Shown here: positions 1-6,668 of the stretch, piece after piece
Numbering within the stretch: the stretch's first letter is position 1
Layout: each line of letters begins with the position of its first letter
Assembly (NCBI GenBank): GCA_016764015.1
Contig: JAESSR010000066.1
Coordinates: forward strand, 1 to 14,790
DNA length: 14,790 bases
From: Phycisphaerales bacterium
GTDB taxonomy: Bacteria > Planctomycetota > Phycisphaerae > Phycisphaerales > UBA1924
Direction of reading: 5' to 3'
Program-made: the position numbers and the translations under genes
The notes under the pieces: generated by a model
What the model was told of the DNA's origin: nothing
Seen by the model: only the letters and a program-made list of their open reading frames with translations
Database searches by the model: none

Positions 1-690
1 CCCGTCGCGGAATCTGCCGTCAACAAACGCCTGTCGAGCGTCGGCACTGCCCTTGGGTGCACCCTTCTTGGGCGAGAGAATCAGATCGACTGCAGCTTGT
101 GCATCACCAAGAATCATCGCCCGTCCAACAAGATGATTGTTCATCAAGAACCCGAAGCGTTGGTCGCCAAACCGGTTCGGGCACCCGTGCTCGCTGAGCA
201 TATCCAAAGCGGCTTTGGCATGGCGGACCTGCAGAGGGTCAACGCCGCGGACTTTGATCGAGAATCGGTTGCCCTTGAGGTGCCCGCGTTTGAGCTGGTT
301 GTCGTGAACATCGACCCACATCACCCGGGCGCGATCATGGACAAAGCTGGGAAAATCCTCAGGCGTTTTCCCAGGGGTATGAATAGAGATCACCTGACGG
401 GTGATCGCCTGTTTGTCTTTGAGTCCTGCATGCCCAATCGCTTTGCGTTTGACCTTAAAGTGGCGTGAGATGGCATCACGCAGTTGGAGCGTGGTGAGTT
501 CTTGCTTTTCGACAAACAGGAAAATATGCTCGCCCTCGCCAGAGGGGTTGTAGAGCGGGATTTCTTCGACGAGGAAATCCTGCGGGCGAGCTTTGAGCTG
601 GCCTCCGATTCCGGGGATTTCATGCGTGAGATACCGCGGCGCGTCGGCACCGGTCGTGAAATCACTGGTCGATTCAGAAGCTGTATTCAT
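1..690 (-). CDS. truD: tRNA pseudouridine(13) synthase TruD (3' end beyond the window)
   Basis: The minus strand is open from an ATG at 690 to base 1, exactly 230 codons, so the C-terminal part lies outside the window. TruD isomerises uridine 13 of tRNA to pseudouridine in the cytoplasm. Seen: an N-terminal PGIGGQLKARPQDFLVEE block (residues 26-43), then PSGEGEH (49-55), the HAGLKDK signature (87-93) whose Asp92 corresponds to the family's catalytic aspartate, and NRFGDQRFG (172-180). These are family hallmarks in the right order and spacing. The start overlaps the last copy of a 13-bp tandem repeat and lies 54 bp after the stop of the BFN-family gene on the same strand, so co-transcription is likely. 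No clear Shine-Dalgarno site precedes the ATG. About one third or more of a usual TruD is missing only because of the window edge. Confidence 0.95.
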   Translation of the reverse strand, partial: MNTASESTSDFTTGADAPRYLTHEIPGIGGQLKARPQDFLVEEIPLYNPSGEGEHIFLFVEKQELTTLQLRDAISRHFKVKRKAIGHAGLKDKQAITRQVISIHTPGKTPEDFPSFVHDRARVMWVDVHDNQLKRGHLKGNRFSIKVRGVDPLQVRHAKAALDMLSEHGCPNRFGDQRFGFLMNNHLVGRAMILGDAQAAVDLILSPKKGAPKGSADARQAFVDGRFRDG

Positions 691-757
691 TATTTAAACC
701 CATTCGTTATTCAAACCCAACTCGATTATTCAAACCCATATTGTTTATTCAAACCCA
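690..757. repeat. Four tandem 13-bp repeats (TTATTCAAACCCA) at a gene junction
   Basis: Four copies of TTATTCAAACCCA lie at 690-702 (one mismatch: TTATTTAAACCCA), 707-719, 726-738 and 745-757. Start-to-start spacing is 17, 19 and 19 bp, and the spacers are not conserved. Read on the minus strand, the 757-745 copy TGGGTTTGAATAA supplies the last codons and the stop (Gly-Phe-Glu-stop) of the upstream BFN-family gene. The other three are non-coding copies of that 3' end, and the last overlaps the truD start codon. Duplication of the gene's 3' tail by slippage is the simplest reading. A protein-binding role cannot be excluded. Confidence 0.85.
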
Positions 758-1191
758 TCCATCGGCGGCAATGTCGCGTGCTCAATGACCGACTCATCAA
801 CAAAGATCGGCACATCGCCCGCGATCCCCAGCGCGATCGCATCGCTCGGGCGCGAATCGATTTCGATCTCATTCCCACGATTGTCCGTGAGGTTGAGTGT
901 CGCATAGAAGGTGCCATCGATGATCTGGGTGATCGCGATCGAATCGAGCGAAGCACCCAGCTCTTCAATGGTGTTGGCGAGCAGGTCATGCGTGAGCGGG
1001 CGGCCGATCTCGATGCCCGAGAGCCGACGATCAATCGCGATGGCTTCGGAGATACCAATGACAATCGGGAACGATCGCGCATGTTCTCGATCAACCCCAA
1101 CCTCTCGCAGCTCGATAAGCTGCGCAGGGTTGAGTTCGCGGATCAGTATTCGAGCAAGTTCCATTTGGATGCGCATAGTGGAGACCTTCAT
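745..1191 (-). CDS. Bifunctional nuclease family (BFN/DUF151) protein
   Basis: This 148-residue protein matches the bacterial BFN/DUF151 family from end to end. Seen: MELARILIREL near the N-terminus (10-20), FPIVIGISEAIAIDRRL (41-57), RPLTHDLL (64-71), DGTFYATLNL (92-101) and IDSRPSDAIALG (111-122), the most conserved block. Some relatives have RNase/DNase activity, but the role in bacteria is mostly unassigned, so only family membership is claimed. The stop codon lies inside the first copy (in transcription order) of a 13-bp repeat array, and truD follows 54 bp downstream. The start is uncertain: the ATG at 1191 has no ribosome binding site, whereas the in-frame ATG at 1176 has AAGG eight bases upstream and gives a family-typical N-terminus. 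The shorter 143-residue form is plausible. Confidence 0.88.
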   Translation of the reverse strand: MKVSTMRIQMELARILIRELNPAQLIELREVGVDREHARSFPIVIGISEAIAIDRRLSGIEIGRPLTHDLLANTIEELGASLDSIAITQIIDGTFYATLNLTDNRGNEIEIDSRPSDAIALGIAGDVPIFVDESVIEHATLPPMDGFE

Positions 1192-1291
1192 AAATCAGAT
1201 GCGCAATTGAAGGGGGGGTAGGGGAAGAAAGCGAGCGGGGAGAACGAAAAGGCATCTGACGAGTGCTATTTCGAAACAACTTAATCATTAT

Positions 1292-1408
1292 TTGATTTTA
1301 TTTCTCTTTCTGGGTGCCATGTAGGTGCCGTCTTCGGCTCCTGCATGTCTTTGGTATGGTCGAACTCAAGATCGTGGAGGAGTTGAAGGTGACACTTCGA
1401 CGCCACCC
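1292..1408. repeat. Palindromic repeat element A (direct repeat of element D)
   Basis: The core at 1312-1408 (97 bp) begins GGGTGCC and ends GCCACCC. Its first 40 bases are identical to element D at 2168. The block TCAAGATCGTGGAGGAGT is also shared with D, while the stretch between is variable. The left half folds as CATGTAGGTGCCG-TCTT-CGGCTCCTGCATG, a 13-bp stem with two mismatches. Similarity to D continues outward into about 20 bases (TTGAT...TCTCTTTCT) on the left. The right part carries the stop codon and last codons of the adjacent orphan gene. It looks like a REP/MITE-type element; no function is assigned. Confidence 0.85.
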
Positions 1409-2097
1409 AGTTGCGACGAAGACGGCGAGTCGACGGGCCTGGCACTATTTTTTGTCGAGTAGCAAGTGTAGCTACATTGAATCGCACTACCAGATGTTTC
1501 TAATTCACCTTCTATACCAAGAATATCAAGCCACACCAAAACCCCCTCCTCGGCCAAGTCCATATTTTTATAGCATTCTATCAAAGCAAGTTTGTTTTTC
1601 GCCCCCCTCTTGGCCCACAACCAGAGACCATACTTGCACTCTAAAACATCTAATGAATCCCGCCTTGCTTTTTGTGTTTTGGGTAAAACCTCAATTCTTA
1701 CTGGCGTAACGATCAGCCGTGGAGAAAGAAGTTTCAATGTCACATTAATAAATTTTGGCTTAGCGCACTTAACCAAACAAACGTCGCCGTCATTACATAT
1801 TGAAATAACACCTCTAGAATAATCATAAAGTGCTATAGACATCCCAAGCGACACAATGGCGTATAGCGTTGCAAGCACAACAACATCTATTGGAACTGCC
1901 CCCTGGGAATCCAATAAGTAAAGAATGAAGACTAGGCAAGCCAAGAATGACAAAAACAAGAGAAATGATATGAATTTTGACATGAATACCGCAGGGTCAT
2001 TGCTCTCGACAAATAATTGTTTGTCAACGCTTCTTACTCGATTGCAAAATCGGTATTTGGTCAGAGGCATTGTCTCATTGTTGCCGATACTATTCAT
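1366..2097 (-). CDS. Orphan two-helix membrane protein, AT-rich
   Basis: I do not recognise this 243-residue protein. It starts at an ATG at 2097 without a Shine-Dalgarno site. Two hydrophobic segments are visible (about residues 41-62 and 70-91), consistent with a helical hairpin, followed by a soluble domain of about 110 residues with several cysteines. The last 30 or so residues are low-complexity, rich in Ser and Pro, and are encoded by repeat DNA (element A and a neighbouring remnant). The gene is clearly richer in A+T than its neighbours and uses different codons, and it lies between direct repeats A and D. Together these suggest acquired or fast-evolving DNA. The open frame of this length over AT-rich sequence and the well-formed membrane hairpin support a real gene. 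Its original C-terminus may have been replaced. Confidence 0.6.
   Translation of the reverse strand: MNSIGNNETMPLTKYRFCNRVRSVDKQLFVESNDPAVFMSKFISFLLFLSFLACLVFILYLLDSQGAVPIDVVVLATLYAIVSLGMSIALYDYSRGVISICNDGDVCLVKCAKPKFINVTLKLLSPRLIVTPVRIEVLPKTQKARRDSLDVLECKYGLWLWAKRGAKNKLALIECYKNMDLAEEGVLVWLDILGIEGELETSGSAIQCSYTCYSTKNSARPVDSPSSSQLGGVEVSPSTPPRS
1413..1445. repeat. Remnant of a B/C-type repeat arm next to element A
   Basis: GCGACGAAGACGGCGAG at 1413-1429 matches the right arm of element C (GCGCCGAAGACGGCGAG, from 12173) at 16 of 17 positions and is followed by a TGGCAC end at 1440-1445. It abuts element A, so two repeat types are juxtaposed or nested here. It encodes part of the Ser/Pro tail of the overlapping orphan gene. 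Confidence 0.5.
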
Positions 2098-2117
2098 TAA
2101 TTGCTATCCAATTTGCC

Positions 2118-2131
2118 GGGTGCCCTGTAGG
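2118..2131. repeat. Short solo fragment of the repeat family
   Basis: GGGTGCCCTGTAGG matches the first 14 bases of elements A and D with one mismatch. It lies in the 5' flank of the orphan gene, about 50 bp before element D. It may be a decayed copy or chance similarity; the short length limits confidence. Confidence 0.35.
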
Positions 2132-2148
2132 AACAGTTTATTCGTCAA

Positions 2149-2266
2149 TTGATCTTACTCTCTTTCTGGGTGCCATGTAGGTGCCGTCTTCGGCTCCTGC
2201 ATGTCTTTTGTGATTGGTTGCGGTCAAGATCGTGGAGGAGTCGGGGACGATACCGCTGCGCCACCC
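2149..2266. repeat. Palindromic repeat element D (direct repeat of element A)
   Basis: The core at 2168-2266 (99 bp) has the GGGTGCC...GCCACCC ends of element A. The left half gives the same CATGTAGGTGCCG-TCTT-CGGCTCCTGCATG hairpin. The right half forms a second one: GCGGT and ATCGT (separated by a CAAG bulge) pair with ACGAT and ACCGC around a GC-rich loop. It sits 15 bp after the nnrE stop codon (minus strand), where it could act as a processing or termination structure, and in the 5' flank of the orphan gene. Confidence 0.85.
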
Positions 2267-2280
2267 TCAAGGAGGATGAA

Positions 2281-3072
2281 CTATGCCCGATCCCGAGGCT
2301 GGTGGATCTCGGTCGCCAGAGATTGCAGAAGCATGGTCGGGATACCAATAGGCGCAACGGTGACGATTCCCAAATAGGGCTGGGCTTCAATCGCTCGGCA
2401 ACCCTCTTTGAGTGCTGCGAAGGTGACGGTTTGGTCAGCCGAAATGACTGAGTCCCCAATGGGCTTGCCGGTCTGGGCATTGAGCCCAGAGGGCACATCC
2501 ACCGCCAGCACCAAAGACCCCGTTTGTTTGTAGGTATTGATATGGTCGATAAGTTTCCCCGCGATGCCTGCGATCGGGCGGGTGAGCCCGGTGCCCAAGA
2601 GTGCGTCGATGATGAGCCCGGGGGTTGATGATGGTGATTCGGCAAGGTAGGTCTGGGCATCGATCATCGTCAGGTTCATCTTCGTGATGATGTCGAGGTT
2701 GATCTTTGCATCGCCTGCGATGTGCTCCCCAGCGGTCGCCATGACAACAATCGGCTCATACCCACGATTGCTCAGATGGCGGGCAAGGGCAAACCCGTCG
2801 CCGGCGTTATTGCCCGGGCCCGTCGCGATCAGAATCTGTTGATTGCGTGTGCCTTGAAGCATTTCAACAGCCTTGTCGCACAGCCCAATCGCAGCGTTCT
2901 CCATGAGGACGATTGAAGGAATCCCGTATTGTGTGGTTGCCAGCTCGTCAAGCCGTCGGCTGTTTTCAACTGAAATCTCGTAGACCGCAGGTGAAGGATG
3001 CTCAGCGGGCGGGTTTGGGGGTTCCTGGGCGCGATAAGTCGGCTGGGCGGGTTGGTCCTTGGAATCAGGCAT
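2281..3072 (-). CDS. nnrE: NAD(P)H-hydrate epimerase (YjeF N-terminal domain)
   Basis: This 263-residue protein is a stand-alone YjeF_N domain enzyme. It interconverts the R and S epimers of NAD(P)H hydrate, so that the partner dehydratase can repair damaged nicotinamide cofactors in the cytoplasm. Seen: a nonconserved Pro-rich leader (1-28), the domain start VYEISVENSRRLDE (30-43), MENA (57-60), the nucleotide-binding loop GPGNNAGDG (85-93), DALLGTG (156-162), DVPSGL (192-197) and ADQTVTFAALKEG (212-224). Length fits the single-domain form. The C-terminal kinase-like dehydratase domain (NnrD) is absent, so it should be encoded elsewhere. The ATG at 3072 has no ribosome binding site and lies 53 bp from the divergent glycosyltransferase start, so the two genes share a short promoter region. 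Element D follows the stop codon. Confidence 0.93.
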   Translation of the reverse strand: MPDSKDQPAQPTYRAQEPPNPPAEHPSPAVYEISVENSRRLDELATTQYGIPSIVLMENAAIGLCDKAVEMLQGTRNQQILIATGPGNNAGDGFALARHLSNRGYEPIVVMATAGEHIAGDAKINLDIITKMNLTMIDAQTYLAESPSSTPGLIIDALLGTGLTRPIAGIAGKLIDHINTYKQTGSLVLAVDVPSGLNAQTGKPIGDSVISADQTVTFAALKEGCRAIEAQPYLGIVTVAPIGIPTMLLQSLATEIHQPRDRA

Positions 3073-3125
3073 CGGTTGATGGTAGATCCAAGATTTGGGT
3101 GGTGCAGCCCCTACGATTCAGGGAC

Positions 3126-4352
3126 ATGAATTCAGTGCTTATTGACATCCTCTTTGTGATCCTTCTCGCCGGCGCATCGGCCTGTGCTGTGTTTTGGGGT
3201 GCGGTGGCCGTGCATGTTTGGTTGACGGCAAGCAAGCTGCCCACCGCACGCGATGGCGTGGTGCTCGCAGAGCAGAACCCGCCGACACAGAAGGTGTGTG
3301 TGATCGTTCCGTGCCATAATGAAGCAGGGAACATCAGCAGGCTCATCGGATCGCTCAAAGAACAAGATTACGATCGACTCCGTGTTGTGCTGGCGCTTGA
3401 TCGGTGTACCGACGACACGCTGGGCGTGGCACGCGCCGCGATCGGTGATGACGCACGATTCGAGATCGTTGAAATTACAAAGTGCCCCGACGATTGGGCC
3501 GGCAAGGTCCACGCAGCTCACAGCGGCTATTCACAATCAGAACACGGACGAAACAGCGAGGTGCTGATCTTTACCGATGCTGACACCTGGCTCGATCGCG
3601 CATGCGTGCGTTCGTGCGTTGCGTTGCTCAACGATCGCGGGCTCGACTTCTTGAGCTTGCTCTCGACACTCAACGCCCAGACTTGGTACGAGCGCATCGT
3701 CCAGCCAATCACCGCATTTGAGCTGGCTCGTCAGTATCCGTTGATGCGTGTCAATCGAGAAGACAATCGCAAACGAGCCTTTGCCAATGGGCAGTTTATG
3801 ATGTTTACAGCCGATGCATACACAACGATCGAAGGGCATTCGGGTGTCAAGGGCGCAATTCTTGAAGACATTGAATTTGCGCGAGGAGTGATGTACGCAG
3901 GATTCTCAGGCGGGCTCTTGCTCGCCGACAACATGCTCAAGTGCCGAATGTATGACACCTGGGAGGAATATATCCGTGGGTGGAAACGGATATATTCCGA
4001 ATCAGCAAATCGAGAAGTCAAACGGCTCAAACGCTATGCCTATCGCACGCCGATGCTTTGTACTGTGTTGCCCTTGAGTTGTGTGCTTCTGATTTTGCTG
4101 AGCTTGGTTGCCGGTGATGAATCAACATCATGGGTTGCGATGCTCGTCGGCGGCGTCGGTCTTGGCGGGTGGTACATCGGGCTCGCGTCCGTCTATCGCA
4201 TGAGCAAGGCTCCACTGCGTGATATTCCGGGTTCCATCATTGGCGCGGTGTTGACCGGGCGGATTTTCAAGGCTGCAGCCAATGATTTGGTCGATGGTAC
4301 ACCAACACAGTGGGGCGGAAAGTCATATGTTCGCAAGGCGGAGGAATCATAA
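3126..4352 (+). CDS. Family 2 membrane glycosyltransferase
   Basis: The protein has 408 residues from the ATG at 3126. The frame is open further upstream, but that stretch is antisense to nnrE and does not look like the family. Seen: an N-terminal membrane anchor (about 5-34), a GT-A domain starting CVIVPCHNEAGNI (58-70), the DAD metal-binding motif (151-153), an ED acceptor-site motif in ILEDIEFAR (245-253), RGWKRIY (284-290) in the place of the family's (Q/R)xxRW motif, and two or three C-terminal helices between about 310 and 380. It resembles processive or hopanoid/carotenoid-type GT2 enzymes and probably transfers sugar to a lipid at the inner membrane. Substrate is unknown. The stop overlaps the exbD start by one base (TAATG), so it is translationally coupled to exbD-tonB. 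Confidence 0.88.
   Translation: MNSVLIDILFVILLAGASACAVFWGAVAVHVWLTASKLPTARDGVVLAEQNPPTQKVCVIVPCHNEAGNISRLIGSLKEQDYDRLRVVLALDRCTDDTLGVARAAIGDDARFEIVEITKCPDDWAGKVHAAHSGYSQSEHGRNSEVLIFTDADTWLDRACVRSCVALLNDRGLDFLSLLSTLNAQTWYERIVQPITAFELARQYPLMRVNREDNRKRAFANGQFMMFTADAYTTIEGHSGVKGAILEDIEFARGVMYAGFSGGLLLADNMLKCRMYDTWEEYIRGWKRIYSESANREVKRLKRYAYRTPMLCTVLPLSCVLLILLSLVAGDESTSWVAMLVGGVGLGGWYIGLASVYRMSKAPLRDIPGSIIGAVLTGRIFKAAANDLVDGTPTQWGGKSYVRKAEES
4340..4344 (+). promoter_or_regulatory. Shine-Dalgarno site for the exbD gene
   Basis: GGAGG lies seven bases before the ATG at 4352, inside the last codons of the glycosyltransferase. It fixes the exbD start, which would be ambiguous otherwise because the frame is open upstream. 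Confidence 0.75.
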
Positions 4353-4813
4353 TGCGTAGGGTGCGACGGATGTCGAGCGATGTGCATATCGAGATGACGC
4401 CGATGATCGATGTGGTGTTTTTGTTGCTCACCTTTTTTATCTTCGCGGTCGTGATGATGGTTCGCGCCGATGTGCTCGATGTTAATCTGCCCGAGCTCGC
4501 AGCCGGGCACGCTGCTGAGCGAACAATACCGATTACGATTGTCATCGATGAAACCGGCAGCTTGTTTGTCAATAGTGAACCGGTCGAACTCGCGAGCATT
4601 ATTGAACATGTCCAATTATTGAAAGAACAGATCGGCGAAGGATCGACGACACCGATCGTGCTTGCGGTCGATACAAAGTCGCCAGCCGGGGTGATGATTT
4701 CAATCGCCGATGCGCTCACAGGCGCAGGGATGGGTGAGTTTTCAATCATCGGGCACCGGAGCGCAGCCACAGATTCTGCTGTACCAGCCCATGAACAACC
4801 CGAGTCGCCATGA
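4352..4813 (+). CDS. exbD: ExbD/TolR-family proton-channel protein
   Basis: This 153-residue protein has the ExbD/TolR architecture: a short cytoplasmic N-terminus, one transmembrane helix (about 19-38) and a periplasmic domain. MTPMIDVVFLLLTFF (15-29) is the family signature. Asp20 is the protonatable residue used for proton flow through the ExbB-ExbD motor. The protein should work at the inner membrane with an ExbB/TolQ subunit and the TonB-like protein encoded next. The start overlaps the glycosyltransferase stop by one base and has a good ribosome binding site; the stop overlaps the tonB start by four bases (ATGA). No ExbB/TolQ gene is in the window, unlike the usual exbB-exbD order. ExbD rather than TolR is favoured by the adjacent TonB-like gene. 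Confidence 0.9.
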   Translation: MRRVRRMSSDVHIEMTPMIDVVFLLLTFFIFAVVMMVRADVLDVNLPELAAGHAAERTIPITIVIDETGSLFVNSEPVELASIIEHVQLLKEQIGEGSTTPIVLAVDTKSPAGVMISIADALTGAGMGEFSIIGHRSAATDSAVPAHEQPESP

Positions 4814-6039
4814 GCAGCGCAACGATCCCATCCTCATACGCAGTTCGTCACGCATCGATCGTGACACTCGGTGTCGGGTTGTTGGTGAGTGTGCTCATCC
4901 ATCTGGGTGTTGGCTTTGGTGCGAGCACTTATTTTACAAAGGTATGGAGTGCGAAGGCTTCGTCCGAGACTCCGATCGAAGTCGAGCCTGATTCTGCAGA
5001 AATCATTGTCCCCCCCGACGAACTCCATCTGGGCATGCAAGAAGCAACAAGGGCATCGATCAACTGGCTCGGGGTGATCGACAATCCAGAAGCGGGTGAT
5101 GTGCCGATTGCTCAAGTCGCCCAGGCAGAGTTTACAAAGCAGATCGGCGATGCACCGATCACGACATCACCTGTGTCCGCTGTCGAACCGACCCCACTGG
5201 TAGAGCAAGCTGTCGAGCAAGAAGTCATACAACCAGTTGTTAAGCCGATTGCTCAGCCGATTACTCAGATAGTCCAGCCCGAAGTCGTCGAGTCCCAGCC
5301 AATGGATGTGGCTCAGCCAGAGCCGATAGACCTTGGAATAGAGCCTCAGGAGGATTCGCCGGTCGTGATCGACATCCAACCTGAGCCCGTCGAAGAACCT
5401 AAAAAAGAACCGATCGAGGATCAGAACACAGAAGCGGCTCAAGAGCCTGTTGATGATCTAACTGATCCAACTGAACCAACGCCCGCCGGTCCTGAGTTAA
5501 TCAGCGTAGATCCCAATCCGCAAACAGAAGGACAAACAGAACCGCAAACAGAACCTCAAACCGAGCCTCAACCAACTCGACCAGAAGAACAATCAAAGGA
5601 AGTCGCACCCACCACCGCAGGCAAGGCTGGGATTGTGTCAGAGAAAGAATCTACAGCGTCGATGCTTAAACGAGCACAGAACATCGATCCCAAGCAACTC
5701 CACAAACCAATCGTCGGCAAGGGAATCGAGATCACCACCGTCGAGCCTCGCTTCCCGGCATCCGTTCGGTTTACAGAACTCCCACGAAACCCGGTTTTGA
5801 TCATCCGTTTCGACGGGTCTGGTCGCGTGAGCAAAGTCTATTTTCTCAAAGAGAAGCGGCGGATTTACGACACCGGCGTCCGAGGCGTAGACGAACCACT
5901 CCTCAGTGCGGTCTACCAATGGCGAGCGAAGGGCAAAGAGATCGATGCGCTCGATCCGAGTTTGAGCCCAGATGATCCTGAGTCATACATCGAAATCCCA
6001 ATGCGAATCACATTCCGCAAAGAGAGCGATACACCATAG
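4810..6039 (+). CDS. TonB-like energy transducer
   Basis: The 409-residue protein has a cytoplasmic leader, one N-terminal transmembrane helix (about 17-40), a long Pro/Glu/Gln-rich periplasmic spacer (about 100-270) and a C-terminal domain of about 100 residues (from about 306) that resembles TonB_C. Within the helix, Ser27 and His31 reproduce the S-x-x-x-H spacing that E. coli TonB needs to couple to ExbB/ExbD. The C-terminal part has VEPRFPASVRF and a later PLLSAVYQWRAKG, in the manner of the TonB_C PxYPxxA and W-x-x-x motifs, but it is divergent. It probably delivers proton-motive force to outer-membrane transporters. The spacer contains a 12-bp tandem repeat encoding QTE(P/G). The four-base overlap with exbD implies coupled translation. 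Confidence 0.85.
   Translation: MSSATIPSSYAVRHASIVTLGVGLLVSVLIHLGVGFGASTYFTKVWSAKASSETPIEVEPDSAEIIVPPDELHLGMQEATRASINWLGVIDNPEAGDVPIAQVAQAEFTKQIGDAPITTSPVSAVEPTPLVEQAVEQEVIQPVVKPIAQPITQIVQPEVVESQPMDVAQPEPIDLGIEPQEDSPVVIDIQPEPVEEPKKEPIEDQNTEAAQEPVDDLTDPTEPTPAGPELISVDPNPQTEGQTEPQTEPQTEPQPTRPEEQSKEVAPTTAGKAGIVSEKESTASMLKRAQNIDPKQLHKPIVGKGIEITTVEPRFPASVRFTELPRNPVLIIRFDGSGRVSKVYFLKEKRRIYDTGVRGVDEPLLSAVYQWRAKGKEIDALDPSLSPDDPESYIEIPMRITFRKESDTP
5521..5568 (+). repeat. Four 12-bp coding repeats (Gln-Thr-Glu-Pro) in the TonB spacer
   Basis: Four in-frame 12-bp units beginning CAAAC encode QTEG-QTEP-QTEP-QTEP. They lie in the Pro-rich spacer, where length changes are tolerated. This is a likely site of slippage and strain-to-strain length variation. 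Confidence 0.85.
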
Positions 6040-6069
6040 GTTATCGATTGGTGAGTTATTGTACTTTGC

Positions 6070-6594
6070 TTATCGGCGCCTGCGTGATGCAGCCAGCCCG
6101 GCGGTCATGAACAATGCGACTGAAGCTGGTGCAGGAATGGTCGAGCGAACATACGCGAACTCGCCGCCGTTGCCGTTGCCTTCCCATTGCGTGAACATCA
6201 AATCGATGTAGATGTCAACATCTACCAGATACACGACAACATTCTGGAACAGAAGCCCAGGCGGAAAACCGTCGTGAAGCTCGGCCCAAGGCGTGTATGA
6301 AAGCGTGTCATAATCATCAGTTGTGCCAAAGGCCCACATCGTACCGATTGGGCTTGGGCCGCCAGATCCAGATCCTTGGTATGAGCCTTCCTGAGCAATG
6401 TTAAATATCCCACGATTGGTGCCGCGGACGATCCAAACATTGTCAGTCATCCGGTCTTGGTTGATTTCAAGATTGAGATCGCCGAACCCTGCATAGTGGT
6501 ATTCGAAATCAAGACCTGAATATACGATTTCAGCATGAGCTGATGTACCACACGCGATGAGGGCACACGATAATGCGAGCTTTGCTTTGTTCAC
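6070..6594 (-). CDS. Exported protein with PEP-CTERM-like sorting signal
   Basis: The start chosen is a GTG at 6594, because GAGGAGGAG sits six bases upstream; a longer ATG start at 6621 would translate the ribosome binding site itself. The resulting 174-residue protein begins with a clean signal peptide (MNKAKLALSCALIACGTSAHA, cleavage expected after AHA near residue 21). It ends with PAPASVALFMTAGLAASRRRR: a PEP-like tripeptide, a hydrophobic helix and a basic tail, the layout of PEP-CTERM proteins sorted by exosortase. Pro-Ala-Pro replaces Pro-Glu-Pro, a variant I associate with Phycisphaerae. The middle part is rich in Gly, Asp and aromatic residues, looks beta-rich, and is not assignable. 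The gene converges on the TonB-like gene with 30 bp between stop codons and lies 74 bp downstream of mqnC. Confidence 0.8.
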   Translation of the reverse strand: MNKAKLALSCALIACGTSAHAEIVYSGLDFEYHYAGFGDLNLEINQDRMTDNVWIVRGTNRGIFNIAQEGSYQGSGSGGPSPIGTMWAFGTTDDYDTLSYTPWAELHDGFPPGLLFQNVVVYLVDVDIYIDLMFTQWEGNGNGGEFAYVRSTIPAPASVALFMTAGLAASRRRR

Positions 6595-6600
6595 TTGGTC

Positions 6601-6610
6601 TCTCCTCCTC
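6601..6610 (-). promoter_or_regulatory. Strong Shine-Dalgarno site deciding a GTG start
   Basis: The minus-strand sequence GAGGAGGAGA lies six bases upstream of GTG 6594. It is one of the strongest ribosome binding sites in the window and moves the start 27 bases inside the longest open frame. Confidence 0.8.
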
Positions 6611-6626
6611 GTTGAATGCACACACT

Positions 6627-6640
6627 ACCAGAATGCTGGT
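6627..6640. other. Short inverted repeat between mqnC and the PEP-CTERM gene
   Basis: ACCAG-AATG-CTGGT is a perfect 5-bp inverted repeat with a 4-base loop, 17 bp upstream of the ribosome binding site of the exported-protein gene. It could be an operator or an mRNA hairpin. No T-run follows, so a terminator is unlikely. Support is weak. Confidence 0.3.
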
Positions 6641-6668
6641 TGCAAGCAAGCAATTTATCAAAAAGAGT

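Noticed and set aside
690..757. CRISPR-like array
   Set aside because: The units are 13 bp with 4-6 bp spacers, far too short for CRISPR repeats and spacers, and no cas genes are present.
484..1221. 245-codon open frame on the plus strand
   Set aside because: It is antisense to truD and the BFN-family gene, both supported by strong motifs; the translation is Arg/Asp-rich shadow sequence.
1292..2266. Insertion sequence with the orphan gene as transposase
   Set aside because: The protein has two membrane helices and no DDE, HUH or tyrosine-transposase motifs, and the flanking elements are direct rather than inverted repeats.
2145..2660. 171-codon minus-strand frame overlapping nnrE
   Set aside because: It is a different frame over the nnrE 3' half and element D; low-complexity translation without motifs.
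2913..3125. N-terminal extension of the glycosyltransferase to 479 residues
   Set aside because: The extra part is antisense to nnrE, contains no family sequence, and the ATG at 3126 directly precedes a normal membrane anchor.
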